Below are positions 30,786 to 39,936 of a DNA stretch of 64,000 nucleotides, in pieces (positions within the stretch are counted from its first letter, which is position 1; the number at the start of each line of letters is the position of its first letter). Origin of the DNA: Mangrovibacter phragmitis (GTDB taxonomy: Bacteria; Pseudomonadota; Gammaproteobacteria; Enterobacterales; Enterobacteriaceae). The notes beneath the pieces were generated by a model. That model saw nothing but the letters and a program-made list of their open reading frames with translations. It had not been told where the DNA came from and ran no database searches. The stretch is taken from NCBI RefSeq assembly GCF_001655675.1, contig NZ_LYRP01000001.1:868001-932000 (forward strand), written 5' to 3'. Position numbers and translations under genes: made by a program.

Positions 30786-32063
30786 ATGAAAACGAAAGTC
30801 CAACTGTCATTCATGATGTTTGTTGAATGGTTTATCTGGGGCGCGTGGTTTGTGCCGTTGTGGTTGTGGCTCAGTAAAAGCGGCTTTACTGCTGGTGAAA
30901 TTGGCTGGTCATATGCATGTACTGCTATTGCTGCAATCCTCTCGCCTATCCTGGTTGGCTCACTGACCGACCGCTTCTTCGCAGCACAGAAAGTGCTGGC
31001 AGTATTGATGTTTGCCGGTGCTGTACTGATGTACTTCGCTGCACAGCAAACCCAGTTCAGTCACTTCTTCCCGTTGCTGCTGGCCTATTCCCTGACTTAT
31101 ATGCCCACCATCGCACTGACCAATAGTATCGCTTTTGCCAACGTGGATGACGTTGAGGCCAACTTTCCACGTATCCGGGTGATGGGCACCATTGGTTGGA
31201 TAGCCTCCGGACTGGCGTGCGGTTTTCTGCCCCAGATGCTGGGCTATAGCGACATTTCAGATACCAATATTCCCCTACTGATGACAGCGGGAAGCTCCGC
31301 ATTGCTCGGAGTTTTTGCCTTATTCCTGCCGAATACACCGCCAAAGAGTACCGGCAAGCTGGATTTCAAAGTCATGCTCGGGCTGGATGCACTGATTCTT
31401 CTGCGTGACAAAAACTTTCTGGTGTTCTTCTTCTGCTCATTCCTGTTCGCAATGCCGCTGGCGTTTTACTACATCTTCGCCAACGGTTATCTCACAGAAG
31501 CAGGCATGAAAAACGCCACTGGCTGGATGACGCTCGGCCAGTTCTCAGAAATCTTCTTTATGCTGGCGCTGCCATTCTTCATCAAACGCTTTGGTATTAA
31601 GAAGGTCTTACTGTTGGGCCTTATCACTGCGGCTATTCGCTATGGTTTCTTTGTCTACGGTGGTGCAGAACACTATTTTACCTACGCCCTGCTGTTCCTT
31701 GGCATTTTGTTACACGGTGTGAGTTATGACTTCTACTACGTAACGGCATACATCTATGTGGACAAAAAATCGCCGGTACATATGCGCACTGCCGCACAGG
31801 GTTTGATTACGCTGTGTTGCCAGGGCTTTGGCAGCCTGCTGGGTTACCGCCTGGGTGGTGTGATGATGGAGAAAATGTTCGCCCTGAATCCGCCAGTAAA
31901 TGGGCAAACCTTCAACTGGGCCGGGATGTGGACATTTGGCGGCGTCATGATTGCCATAATAGCCTTACTATTTATGCTGTTTTTCCGCGAATCGGATAAA
32001 GAGATCACCGCAATTGAGGTGGTTGATGGCGATAACGCGCTGACACAAGGGGAAGTGAAATGA
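30786..32063 (+). CDS. yegT: YegT, nucleoside:H+ symporter-family permease
   Basis: Major-facilitator permease of the NHS family (NupG/XapB relatives), predicted to import a nucleoside or related glycoside. The 425 residues equal E. coli YegT and start MKTKVQLSFMMFVEWFIWGAW, the family's first helix; twelve hydrophobic segments follow. It heads a tightly coupled operon with yegU and yegV: its stop overlaps the yegU start (ATGA). An AAGGA ribosome-binding site lies upstream. The substrate is unknown; the partner hydrolase and sugar kinase suggest import, ribosyl bond cleavage and phosphorylation of the sugar. Confidence 0.94.
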   Translation: MKTKVQLSFMMFVEWFIWGAWFVPLWLWLSKSGFTAGEIGWSYACTAIAAILSPILVGSLTDRFFAAQKVLAVLMFAGAVLMYFAAQQTQFSHFFPLLLAYSLTYMPTIALTNSIAFANVDDVEANFPRIRVMGTIGWIASGLACGFLPQMLGYSDISDTNIPLLMTAGSSALLGVFALFLPNTPPKSTGKLDFKVMLGLDALILLRDKNFLVFFFCSFLFAMPLAFYYIFANGYLTEAGMKNATGWMTLGQFSEIFFMLALPFFIKRFGIKKVLLLGLITAAIRYGFFVYGGAEHYFTYALLFLGILLHGVSYDFYYVTAYIYVDKKSPVHMRTAAQGLITLCCQGFGSLLGYRLGGVMMEKMFALNPPVNGQTFNWAGMWTFGGVMIAIIALLFMLFFRESDKEITAIEVVDGDNALTQGEVK

Positions 32064-33064
32064 AACATGAACGTGTTCTCGGTGCTCTTTATGGGCAGGC
32101 GTTAGGGGATGCGATGGGTATGCCGTCTGAGCTGTGGCCAAGAAAGCGCGTTAAAGCGCACTTTGGCTGGATAGACCGTTTTTTACCGGGCCCCGCAGAG
32201 AACAATGCCGCCTGCTATTTTAACCGGGCGGAGTTTACTGACGACACCTCTATGGCGCTTTGCCTGGCTGATGCCATTATCGAATGTGACGGGCAAATCA
32301 ATGCCGATGTCATCGGCAAGCATATTTTGCGCTGGGCAGAATCCTTCGACGCCTTTAACAAAAATGTATTAGGCCCAACCTCTAAAATTGCACTTAACGC
32401 CATTCGTGACGGAAAACCGGTGAGCGAACTGGAGAACAACGGTGTGACCAACGGCGCAGCAATGCGCGCTTCACCATTGGGTTGCCTGTTACCGGCCACC
32501 CATCTGGCACAGTTTGTTGACCAGGTGGCGCTGGCCTCCAGCCCAACGCATAAATCTGACCTGGCGATTGCCGGTGCAGTGGTAGTTGCCTGGGCGATTT
32601 CCCGCGCGATTGACGGCGAGCGTTGGCAAAGCATTGTTGATGCCCTGCCCGGTATCGCCCGTTATGCGCAGGAAGCCAAACCAACTACTTTCAGCCCATC
32701 ACTGGCGGCCCGCCTGGAACTGGCACTCAAAACCGTCCGCGAAGCAGACGGCACAGAATCCGCCAGCGAGCAGGTTTATCAGTTAGTTGGTGCCGGTACC
32801 AGCACCATCGAATCCGTTCCGGCCGCCATTGCGATGGTGGAGCTGGCCGGTACCGACCCGAACCGCTGTGCAATTTTATGCGCCAACCTGGGCGGCGATA
32901 CGGACACCATTGGCGCAATGGCAACCGCCATTTGCGGCGCGTTGCACGGGGTCCAGGCGATTAACCCATCCTTCAAATCAGAACTCGACGCCGTTAATCA
33001 GCCCAATTTCACCAGGTACTGCGATGCACTGTTGCGCTATCGGGAGCAAAGGGAGGATGTATGA
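32060..33064 (+). CDS. yegU: YegU, ADP-ribosylglycohydrolase-family protein
   Basis: Predicted hydrolase of the DraG/ARH fold, which cleaves N- or O-ribosyl bonds using two metal ions. The 334 residues equal E. coli YegU. Metal-ligand motifs are GQALGDAMGMPSE near the N-terminus, FTDDTSMAL at about residue 57-65 and GGDTDTIGAMA at about residue 275-285. It overlaps yegT and yegV by four bases each, so the three are co-translated. A role on a ribosylated small molecule imported by YegT is inferred. Confidence 0.94.
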   Translation: MKHERVLGALYGQALGDAMGMPSELWPRKRVKAHFGWIDRFLPGPAENNAACYFNRAEFTDDTSMALCLADAIIECDGQINADVIGKHILRWAESFDAFNKNVLGPTSKIALNAIRDGKPVSELENNGVTNGAAMRASPLGCLLPATHLAQFVDQVALASSPTHKSDLAIAGAVVVAWAISRAIDGERWQSIVDALPGIARYAQEAKPTTFSPSLAARLELALKTVREADGTESASEQVYQLVGAGTSTIESVPAAIAMVELAGTDPNRCAILCANLGGDTDTIGAMATAICGALHGVQAINPSFKSELDAVNQPNFTRYCDALLRYREQREDV

Positions 33065-34017
33065 ATTCAGGTTTTGCCCACCAGATTGAAACATTACGCG
33101 CCATTCGACCGCTCACGGTACTGGGCGCGGCCGTGATTGACGTGATTGCAGACGCCTGGGCTTTGCCGTGGAGCGGTTGCGATATTGAGCTAAAACAGCA
33201 AGGGGTTAATATTGGTGGCTGTGCACTGAATATCGCCATCGCCCTGAAACGGCTGGGTATTGCCGCGCAAAACGCCCTGCCCGTGGGGCACGGTGTGTGG
33301 GCCGATATCATTCGCAACGCAATGGCAAAGCAGAGTCTTCATAGCGTGGTAGACGCTGAAACGGGTGATAACGGTTGGTGCCTGGCACTTGTTGAGCCGG
33401 ACGGCGAACGTACATTTATGTCCTTCAGTGGCGTAGAAAACCAGTGGCAACCAGCGTGGCTGGCTAAACTCGATGTGCCCCCAGGCAGCCTCGTCTATCT
33501 TTCCGGCTATCAGTTGGTATCGCCGTGCGGTGAACTGTTGACGAACTGGCTGGAAGGGTTGCCGGAGGTAACCGCGTTTATTGATTTCGGCCCGCGTCTT
33601 GCTGATATCTCTGATGCGCTGATGGCACGGATTATGGCCTGCCGCCCCGTGGTGTCTCTGAACCGCCAGGAGGCGCAGATTGCCGCCGGGCGACTGGGCG
33701 TGGCAGAGGAACAATTGGGAGAGGTATGGCAGCAACGGTTTGCCAGTGCATTGATTGTTCGCCATGACAAAGAGGGAGCCACCTGGTATGACGGTACTGA
33801 ATCAGGTTATGTCCCGGCATTTCAGGCGACTGTTGTGGATACTATCGGCGCAGGCGACAGCCATGCCGGAGGAACGCTGGCGGGCCTTGCCGCGGGTTGG
33901 TCTCTGGCTGATTCAGTCAGGCTTGGCAACGCAGTGGCCGCCTGGGTTGTCAGCCATCGTGGCGGGGACTGCGCTCCGACGCGTGAGGAGTTACTCCTCG
34001 CACACAAAAACGTATAG
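33061..34017 (+). CDS. yegV: YegV, PfkB-family sugar kinase
   Basis: Ribokinase-like carbohydrate kinase of 318 residues. The N-terminal glycine pair is VNIGGCALNIAIALKRLG (about 51-68) and the C-terminal PfkB signature with the catalytic base is TIGAGDSHAGGTLAG (about 260-274), where D266 is the likely base. It is the third gene of the yegTUV operon and overlaps the convergent yegW 3' end by 27 bp. The sugar substrate is unknown. Confidence 0.93.
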   Translation: MNSGFAHQIETLRAIRPLTVLGAAVIDVIADAWALPWSGCDIELKQQGVNIGGCALNIAIALKRLGIAAQNALPVGHGVWADIIRNAMAKQSLHSVVDAETGDNGWCLALVEPDGERTFMSFSGVENQWQPAWLAKLDVPPGSLVYLSGYQLVSPCGELLTNWLEGLPEVTAFIDFGPRLADISDALMARIMACRPVVSLNRQEAQIAAGRLGVAEEQLGEVWQQRFASALIVRHDKEGATWYDGTESGYVPAFQATVVDTIGAGDSHAGGTLAGLAAGWSLADSVRLGNAVAAWVVSHRGGDCAPTREELLLAHKNV

Positions 34018-34737
34018 ATCGCTGCGGCAGTAGCTGATGCTGTACTCAACCGGCCGGTGTTGCTGGTCAAGCGCCACTTGCTTAATCACCAGCACCGGTA
34101 TTTTGTCATCCATACTGATATGTTCCTGAAATTCGCTGTCCGGCATGCGGGCGCTGACGCGTGAGCGGGTGCGCTGAGGGAAAATATTCTGGCTGCGAAA
34201 ATAGTCATACAACGAAATACCAATCGCATCGGGGTCATGGATTAACCCCGCCGGCACCCAGGACTCCTCAATTGAGACAGCATCTTCATCAACATAGCGA
34301 ATACGCTTAAGCAAAAAAACATCGCTTTGCGGCGCAACCGACAACTGGCTGGCTACCTCTTCCGGGCATTTCACCACCCGCTTATTGACCCACAGAGTAT
34401 TCGGTTTCTTACCACGCAACACCACCTGCTGAGAAAAACCGCGCGCCTCTTTCAGGGAATATTCAAATATATTATTGATTTGCGTACCATAACCACGAGC
34501 ACGGGTCACCACGCCCTCTTCTTCCAGCGCCTGCATCGCTTTGCGTACTGTGATTCGCGACACCCCGGTTAACTGGCTCAGGTCACGCTCACCCGGCAGG
34601 ATATTTCCGTGCTCCAGCAGGCCACTGCGCACCGCGTTTTTGACCGTTTCGGCAAATTTAAGGTACAGCGGCGTGTTATCGGGCGCGGCAATCCGTTCAT
34701 TAAGGTGGGCAATTAACCGGGTATGCGCTTGTTCCAT
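33991..34737 (-). CDS. yegW: YegW, GntR/HutC-family transcriptional regulator
   Basis: Repressor-type regulator of 248 residues (same as E. coli). The N-terminal winged helix (about 22-95) holds the GntR signature LPGERDLSQLTGVSRITVRKAM, and the C-terminal UTRA effector-binding domain (about 100-240) begins ARGFSQQV. It is convergent with yegV, and the adjacent yegTUV operon is its most likely target, with the ligand being the transported compound; the direct repeats at 30719-30755 are candidate sites. Regulation is inferred from neighbourhood. Confidence 0.92.
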   Translation of the reverse strand: MEQAHTRLIAHLNERIAAPDNTPLYLKFAETVKNAVRSGLLEHGNILPGERDLSQLTGVSRITVRKAMQALEEEGVVTRARGYGTQINNIFEYSLKEARGFSQQVVLRGKKPNTLWVNKRVVKCPEEVASQLSVAPQSDVFLLKRIRYVDEDAVSIEESWVPAGLIHDPDAIGISLYDYFRSQNIFPQRTRSRVSARMPDSEFQEHISMDDKIPVLVIKQVALDQQHRPVEYSISYCRSDLYVFVCEE

Positions 34738-34897
34738 CTCTGTTTTTCTCTGGCCGGGGTTTCCTGCCAGTATACCCTAAATAATGCGAATTGCAGGAAG
34801 GTTGCAAGGCAGTACCCCCGGCAGCTTATATTAAGTATCTACCGGGGTGAGGTGCAGCTAACGCACCTGCAAGTTGCAACATGACAGATATATACGG

Positions 34898-35698
34898 CTA
34901 CCACCACTCATGAAAATGGTGAACCGGCCCAATCCCGTGCCCTACTTCCAGAGTATCCGCTTGCGCCAGCGCAGCGGAGAGCCAGTTTTTAGCCTGCTGC
35001 ACCGTATCTGCCCAGGTACTATGCCGTGGGCGTAACGCTGCAAGGGCGGCAGAGAGTGTGCAGCCTGTGCCATGGGTGTTTTTAGTCTGCACGCGCGGTG
35101 CAGTAAAACGCCATTCACCATCACGGGTAAAGAGCCAGTCCGGGCTTTCAACATCATTCAAATGCCCCCCTTTCATGAGCACTGCGCCGCACCCCATTGC
35201 CAGTAGCGCCTGCCCCTGCGCTTTCATTTCACCTTCAGTTTGCGCAGATGGCGCATCTAACAGTGCTGCGGCTTCTGGCAGGTTTGGGGTGATAAGCGCC
35301 ACCTGCGGCAGCAATTTTTTACGCAGTGTATCAACGGCAGAGGCTGAAAGAAGCGGGTCGCCACTTTTGGCCAGCATCACCGTATCGAGAACGACGTTGT
35401 GGTTCTGATAGCGCCGCAGTTGCTCTGCAACCGCCTCCACAATGTCAGTCTCTGCCAGCATGCCAATTTTCGTGGAGTCGATACGCACATCGCTAAGCAC
35501 TGAATCCAGTTGTGCGGCGACAAAATCCGGCTCAATGCGGTAGACCGACTGCACGCCGCGTGTATTTTGCGCCACCAGCGCAGTGATAACCGAACACCCG
35601 TAAGCTCCCAGCGCAGAAAAGGTTTTTAAATCGGCCTGGATGCCTGCCCCACCACTGGGGTCCGTTCCGGCGATTGTCAGTGCATTAACTCTTCTCAT
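34898..35698 (-). CDS. thiD: ThiD, hydroxymethylpyrimidine/phosphomethylpyrimidine kinase
   Basis: Phosphorylates HMP and then HMP-P to HMP-PP for thiamin synthesis and salvage. The 266 residues equal the family length. The substrate-site start is [23 protein letters not shown], and the ATP/catalytic motif is [16 protein letters not shown] (about 208-223), with C as the conserved cysteine of the anion hole. The ATG overlaps the thiM stop, so it is read from the riboswitch-controlled thiM transcript. Confidence 0.97.
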   Translation of the reverse strand: MRRVNALTIAGTDPSGGAGIQADLKTFSALGAYGCSVITALVAQNTRGVQSVYRIEPDFVAAQLDSVLSDVRIDSTKIGMLAETDIVEAVAEQLRRYQNHNVVLDTVMLAKSGDPLLSASAVDTLRKKLLPQVALITPNLPEAAALLDAPSAQTEGEMKAQGQALLAMGCGAVLMKGGHLNDVESPDWLFTRDGEWRFTAPRVQTKNTHGTGCTLSAALAALRPRHSTWADTVQQAKNWLSAALAQADTLEVGHGIGPVHHFHEWW

Positions 35699-36483
35699 GC
35701 CAGAGCCCCTTCATTGAGGTTCCACAAGGCATCCAGCATGGCAGGAACAAAACTGCCCGGGCCCCGGCTTGCTGCAACAGCGAGCTCCCCGGCACAAGAC
35801 ATAATCCGGCACGCGCCAGCGACATTCACCAGCCTGTCACCCGGTAACGCGCAACTGGCGGCAACCACAGCAGAAAGCGCACACCCGGTGCCCACAACAT
35901 ACGTCATCAACACATCGCCTCCGGGGACAGCCAGAGTGCGTTCACCATCGGTGACATAATCCACCTCACCTGTCACCGCGACAACAGCCCCGGAACTCCG
36001 GGCAAGACGCACGGCGGCATCTATTGCCTGCTCTGCTGGCTGCAACGAATCCACTCCGCGCCCGCCTGTACCGCTACCTGCCAGCGCCATAATTTCGGAG
36101 GCATTGCCCCGTATCGCTGCCGGGCGTAATTCGCATGCCTGATGGGCAAATGTGGTACGCAACTGCAACGCACCCACCGCAACCGGATCCAGCGCCCAGG
36201 GTTTACCCGCGTTATTGGCTGCATGAATCGCTGCCATCATGCCTGCAGCTCGCGGTGTGGTGAGTGTGCCAACATTAATCAGTAAGGCATCTGCCAGGGC
36301 CGCGAATTGTGCGGCTTCCTGCTCGTCCGGCACCATCGCGGGGGACGCACGCAAAGCAAGCAAGGTATTGGCAGTAAAGGTTTGTACCACGTCATTGGTC
36401 AGGCAATGGACCAGTGGGCGGTGAGTACGGAAGTGTTGTAAAACGGTGGCGGCTTGATTGCCGCACAGCAGGTCAGGTTGCAT
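35695..36483 (-). CDS. thiM: ThiM, hydroxyethylthiazole kinase
   Basis: Salvage kinase that phosphorylates the thiazole alcohol THZ. The 262 residues equal E. coli ThiM. The family motifs are HCLTNDVVQ (about 26-34), ALDPVAVGA (about 97-105) and the C-terminal [14 protein letters not shown] (about 191-204). A TPP riboswitch with a ribosome-binding-site-masking hairpin lies directly upstream, so translation should fall when thiamin pyrophosphate is plentiful. The gene is intact although an element has inserted in its leader. Confidence 0.97.
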   Translation of the reverse strand: MQPDLLCGNQAATVLQHFRTHRPLVHCLTNDVVQTFTANTLLALRASPAMVPDEQEAAQFAALADALLINVGTLTTPRAAGMMAAIHAANNAGKPWALDPVAVGALQLRTTFAHQACELRPAAIRGNASEIMALAGSGTGGRGVDSLQPAEQAIDAAVRLARSSGAVVAVTGEVDYVTDGERTLAVPGGDVLMTYVVGTGCALSAVVAASCALPGDRLVNVAGACRIMSCAGELAVAASRGPGSFVPAMLDALWNLNEGALA

Positions 36484-36490
36484 TTCAGGC

Positions 36491-36524
36491 TCCTGTCCGG
36501 CGTGAAGAAGCGATACCGGACAGG
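36491..36524 (-). promoter_or_regulatory. Expression-platform hairpin masking the thiM ribosome-binding site
   Basis: In the thiM leader, CCTGTCCGG pairs perfectly with CCGGACAGG (36492-36500 with 36516-36524). The 3' arm contains AGGA, the ribosome-binding site 8-10 bp before the thiM ATG. This fits translational control, as described for the thiM class of TPP riboswitch. Confidence 0.8.
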
Positions 36525-36528
36525 TATC

Positions 36529-36609
36529 TGACTTCCCTACGCTGGCATTATCCAGATCAGGTAATACGGGTATTTCTCAGCCCATCTATGATGGGGCACC
36601 CCGAGTCAA
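36529..36609 (-). promoter_or_regulatory. TPP riboswitch (THI element) of thiMD
   Basis: On the thiM strand the conserved features appear in order: ACTCGGGGTGCCC, the CTGAGA pyrimidine-sensor motif, ACCCGTA, ACCTGATCTGGATAATGCCA and GTAGGGAAGTCA. The closing helix P1 (TGACT with AGTCA) is complete in this copy. It senses thiamin pyrophosphate and controls thiM-thiD. The same 72 bp recurs at 39937-40008. Confidence 0.96.
36537..36608. repeat. Direct repeat copy 1 in the TPP riboswitch, probable att site of element 1
   Basis: This 72-bp segment recurs at 39937-40008 with only two mismatches (both in a stem loop near 36587-36588), offset exactly 3400 bp. Outside it the two copies diverge. The pair brackets an integrase, as attL/attR would. 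Crossover inside the segment leaves thiM with a complete riboswitch but replaces everything upstream of it. Confidence 0.85.
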
Positions 36610-36632
36610 ATAAAACAAAATCAAAAGCTTGC

Positions 36633-36687
36633 GATTAATGCTCCTCATTAATCCCTGATCAGGATAGTAATGCCAGCGGGAAGTCTT
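36633..36687 (+). repeat. Inverted degenerate copy of the 3' half of the TPP riboswitch
   Basis: On the + strand, 36653-36686 reads CCTGATCaGGATAgta then ATGCCAGCGggaagtc. This matches the riboswitch 3' half apart from one substitution, a three-base insertion and a three-base deletion. It points away from thiM, inverted relative to copy 1. A perfect 8-bp dyad (GATTAATG/CATTAATC, 36633-36653) precedes it. No 5' half is present, so it is not a working riboswitch. Confidence 0.6.
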
Positions 36688-36744
36688 GTAAACGGTAAAA
36701 GCGGCCCTTTTGGGCCATGTGTGACAGGATGTGTGACAGTTTGT

Positions 36745-36948
36745 ATGGCACAAGCAACCATCCATTATTACGGCATAACGGTTTTTGAGCAACTTGAAAA
36801 TCTGTTCCTTGACCCGCTACTCACTGCGTTAGACGAATACGGAATACCCACTCAGATCTCGACCCAGCTCAAGAACCTTATTTTGCCATCAGAACATCTT
36901 TCGGGCTCTATCTCACAGAGTAGAACAGCTCCCACTGACTGGCTTTGA
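36745..36948 (+). pseudogene. Short ORF, possible C-terminal fragment of a larger protein
   Basis: A 67-residue frame starting MAQATIHYYGITVFEQ and continuing NLFLDPLLTALDEYGIP. The LDEYGIP-type phrase gives the impression of the C-terminal end of a large DEAD-box-like or restriction-related protein, but I cannot confirm that. There is no ribosome-binding site. It lies at the left edge of element 1 and may be a scar of cargo lost earlier. A longer frame begins at 36670 but reads through the inverted riboswitch remnant. Confidence 0.25.
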
Positions 36949-37237
36949 GAAAACCTTAATGCGTTGGGCTGTGTCTGAAATGTAGCTTAATCTAATCCGC
37001 TGACCCTCTGTTTATGGCTGAGTTTTTTTTCTAACGCCTTCAAACCGTCCGTTTCTCGCTCATATCTCAGGAACACAGACGCAGAATAGACCAAAAGTTA
37101 CTGTGCCACCCGTACACTCTCCGCAGCTACTTTATTCGTTCATGTCTTACTTAAGTGGTTTCTTATAAAATCTTTTTTTGTTGTCTTCGACCTTATTGCA
37201 CGTAAAATGACCAGACATATTTATGAAAGGCGTCTTT
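36949..37237. other. Non-coding stretch before the DUF4225 gene
   Basis: No gene is visible. The region probably holds the promoter of the DUF4225 gene; TATAAAAT-like sequence occurs at about 37165-37172. No repeats are seen. Confidence 0.35.
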
Positions 37238-38047
37238 ATGGATATCGCGCTGCTCAACAGGGGCTGGAACAGAACATGGTCTGATACAATGGTGAATCTG
37301 GAAGCCCGGAAACTCGTCGAAACAGCAAACCGGCTGTCAGCATTCTATTTGCAAGATGGCCTAACACGTATCAAGTTTATCGAAGAGATAAAACAGGTCG
37401 TAGAAAAGGAGTTCGAGGCAGCACGGCGAGCTAAAACAGATGAAGAATGCATCGTATGCATCAAAAATCTGCGTGTCGAAACGGATAATCTGCACGAACA
37501 AGAACGTCTGTTAAGAACCAGAGCCGCACAGCTTTACGCGAAGGTCGAGTTTGTTAAGGAAAATAATAAAATCGTCGGTTATGTTATATCCGCTGTAAAT
37601 GTGGTGCTATCAGGCGTGGTTCTCTTTGGCGGCTTTATGATGTTATCCACTATGGGGCCGATTGGTATGCTGGCTGGGGCAGTTCTGATTGCCGATGGAA
37701 TGAACGGATTAACGAAAGAAGTGCTCAACTTTGATCAGCCAGCAGGACATAAACCCTCGCAAGGTATCATTGCTGACTCCGCGATGCATACGGCCCAGTT
37801 CATGGGATTTAATCCTAACACGGGCCTGGCTCTCTATAATGGTGTTACTCTTGGCGCCAGTCTATACAGCATTGCTGGACTAGCTCGAAAAACTGGAGCC
37901 TGGAGATTATTCCGCTGGCTTCCACACGATTACTATCGCAAAGTCAGCACAATGAGCACTCCTAAGCTAACAATGAAGATTGTCGGTTATGGCGTTAAAG
38001 CAAAAGTGATTTTCGACCTATTGACAACAGAAAATGGAACCCGTTAA
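37238..38047 (+). CDS. DUF4225-type putative toxin/effector of element 1
   Basis: A 269-residue protein resembling the DUF4225 family, members of which occur as C-terminal regions of PAAR-type effectors in enterics and pseudomonads; the activity is not established to my knowledge. I chose the ATG at 37238, which has AAAGG 7 bp upstream; ATG 37223 is the alternative. The N-terminal half is helical and charged. A hydrophobic hairpin follows at about residues 118-160 (VISAVNVVLSGVVLFGGFMM then GPIGMLAGAVLIADG), suggesting membrane action. It has no PAAR domain of its own. A small membrane protein is encoded convergently with a four-base overlap, the layout of a toxin and its immunity protein. 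Confidence 0.6.
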   Translation: MDIALLNRGWNRTWSDTMVNLEARKLVETANRLSAFYLQDGLTRIKFIEEIKQVVEKEFEAARRAKTDEECIVCIKNLRVETDNLHEQERLLRTRAAQLYAKVEFVKENNKIVGYVISAVNVVLSGVVLFGGFMMLSTMGPIGMLAGAVLIADGMNGLTKEVLNFDQPAGHKPSQGIIADSAMHTAQFMGFNPNTGLALYNGVTLGASLYSIAGLARKTGAWRLFRWLPHDYYRKVSTMSTPKLTMKIVGYGVKAKVIFDLLTTENGTR

Positions 38048-38358
38048 TCCTTGATAGTTTTTCGGTAACGCCATGATTTATAGGAAATTACCGGCGGCTG
38101 TGCGAAGGACATAATGGCAACCCCAAAGATCATCGCCAGCCCCCATGCTACTGCTCTATCAGGTGAGCTGAAGACGATAAGTAGCAGCAGGATAAAGGTA
38201 CACACAACCACCACTCCCGCCAAGGTAACAAATCGTCTAGCGAGGTCATTTATGGCCTCTCCAGGCGTTCCTCCATATTTTTCAATATTGCTTTTTATCT
38301 TCTGCAATTCGGACTGCGTAAACCCTGAACGTAACAATGCCTCGTCAGTCACTTTCAT
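38044..38358 (-). CDS. Small two-helix membrane protein, probable immunity to the DUF4225 protein
   Basis: A 104-residue protein starting MKVTDEALLRSGFTQSELQK, with an AAGGGA ribosome-binding site; a TTG start at 38406 would add 16 residues. It has two hydrophobic segments (about 46-66, VTLAGVVVVCTFILLLLIVF, and about 72-90) and a basic C-terminus. It is convergent with, and overlaps, the DUF4225 gene. Position, size and membrane topology fit an immunity protein against a membrane-acting toxin. The pairing is inference. Confidence 0.55.
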   Translation of the reverse strand: MKVTDEALLRSGFTQSELQKIKSNIEKYGGTPGEAINDLARRFVTLAGVVVVCTFILLLLIVFSSPDRAVAWGLAMIFGVAIMSFAQPPVISYKSWRYRKTIKD

Positions 38359-38496
38359 ATCGTCCCTTATCTCCCAGAAGCGTTTTCTCAATCGCTGATT
38401 GTGCAAACAATCATACTGATGAACTTTACAGCAATCCAGCCGAAACTTTGCGGCAGACTCTACCTCCCTTTCCTTAGTCCTGGTAGTACCAAGACG

Positions 38497-39850
38497 TTAC
38501 AACCAATCCAACCCATCTATCACATAACAAACTGAGCGTAACGGAAAGGTGTGCAAATAGCGTCTAGTAATACCTGAGCCACTCTTCTCATAACCAACTA
38601 CCTGTTGCAGGTGTGCCAGGTTGCCAACCCAACCAGCTAAATAGCCAGAAATCATCATATGCCGAAAGCTATGCACCAATCGCCGCTGCCCATAATCATC
38701 AAGATAAGGAATGCCAAGCTGATCTCGAACATCTGCTAAGACCTTGCCGATCTTCGGCATGTTTTGCCAGAGACAGGGGAAAAGATTTTCTCTTTCCATT
38801 GTCGATTAACGAAATCAAGAAAACCCCACTCGATCAGTTTGGGATGGATTGCCACCTGCCTTGTAGCGTTCTCGGTTTTACCCTGCCCTCCTTCCGCGAT
38901 CAGGAGTAGTGCCGCTGGCTATCTTCATCAAATTTGATCTGTGATTTCTCCAGCCTGGCGATCTCCCCTCTTCTGGCTCCCGTATACGCCAACAACAAGG
39001 TGATCCATTTCTGCCAGCCATCAGGCTGCTTGAGCGCCCACCCTACAAACTTTCTCATTTCTGCTGCACTGTAAGCTCCAAACCTCGCTTTCGACGGTGC
39101 GGCGACTACTCCATCTGTCGGAGACTTCTCCAGAATATCTTTATTATCAGTCAGGAAGGTTTTGAAGAGCGATTTGTAAATCTTTAAATGCTTGTGGATA
39201 GACTCACCGCCAACCAAATCCTCAGGTGGCACATCATCACACTCGATCAATTGCTGAACCGTCATTGACCGATAAGGCTGCACTACACGCTTAGGCAAGT
39301 TTTCAACAACTTCCATCACCTGCTTAATGTCCTGCTTGGTGATCGTCATTACATTTGTAGATGCGCCCAAGACAATCAGCAGAACTTCCATAAAGCGTTC
39401 ATTGGCCTGCGAGATTCCCTTCGTCCAATTCCGGGCCTTCTCCTTTTTGTACATATTCCAAGCGCCAGCCAGCGTTAGCACTTCTTTTGGTTCACCTTGC
39501 TCTTCTTGCTCTGCAACGATGGCAGAGGTGACCACCTCCCGATACTCCTGCACAACTAGCGGCTGGGGTTTACGGAAGTCGTCATTAAAAAATTGCTGGG
39601 TTAACCAATTTTCATTCTGTTGCTTTAAGTGGTTGCCGTATTCAGACAGGCGATCCCCAAACTGGTTCGGGTGGATGACTCCACGCTGAACCAGAGGAAT
39701 CACAGGAGAAGCAAAAGACATGAGCAACTGCGCCTGGGTGTGGCTGTCAGTCTCCAGTGATTTGCGGAAATATTTATTACCGGTCAGGCGGAAACGAACG
39801 TAATAAATCCCGTTGCGTGTGGTGGTGTGGCGTATGGTTCTGTGGCCCAT
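38497..39850 (-). pseudogene. Tyrosine recombinase (integrase) of element 1, frameshifted
   Basis: Site-specific integrase broken into three frames. The N-terminal 316 residues (39850-38900) include an arm/SAM-like region starting MGHRTIRHTTTRNGIYYVRFR and the first catalytic Arg in YTGARRGEIARLEKSQI. A middle stretch in another frame (about 38905-38800) reads GKTENATRQVAIHPKLIEWG, the usual integrase strand segment. The last frame (about 38799-38497) holds HSFRHMM (the H-x-x-R pair) and RRYLHTFP with the catalytic Tyr. At least two frameshifts are therefore present and the enzyme is probably inactive. Its start lies 87 bp from repeat copy 2, the normal position of an integrase beside its att site. 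A related remnant lies at 42246-42650. Confidence 0.85.
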
Positions 39851-39936
39851 TCTGAAAGCCTCATTGAGTAATGAACTATCAAAACAGGACGTTAAATCTA
39901 GAAATTTCTTTTGATTTTCAATGGATAACGGCCAGA

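Noticed and set aside
36414-36638. + strand frame reading through thiM leader and riboswitch
   Set aside because: It spans a conserved RNA element in antisense. The similar peptide at 39871-40059 merely reflects the duplicated DNA.
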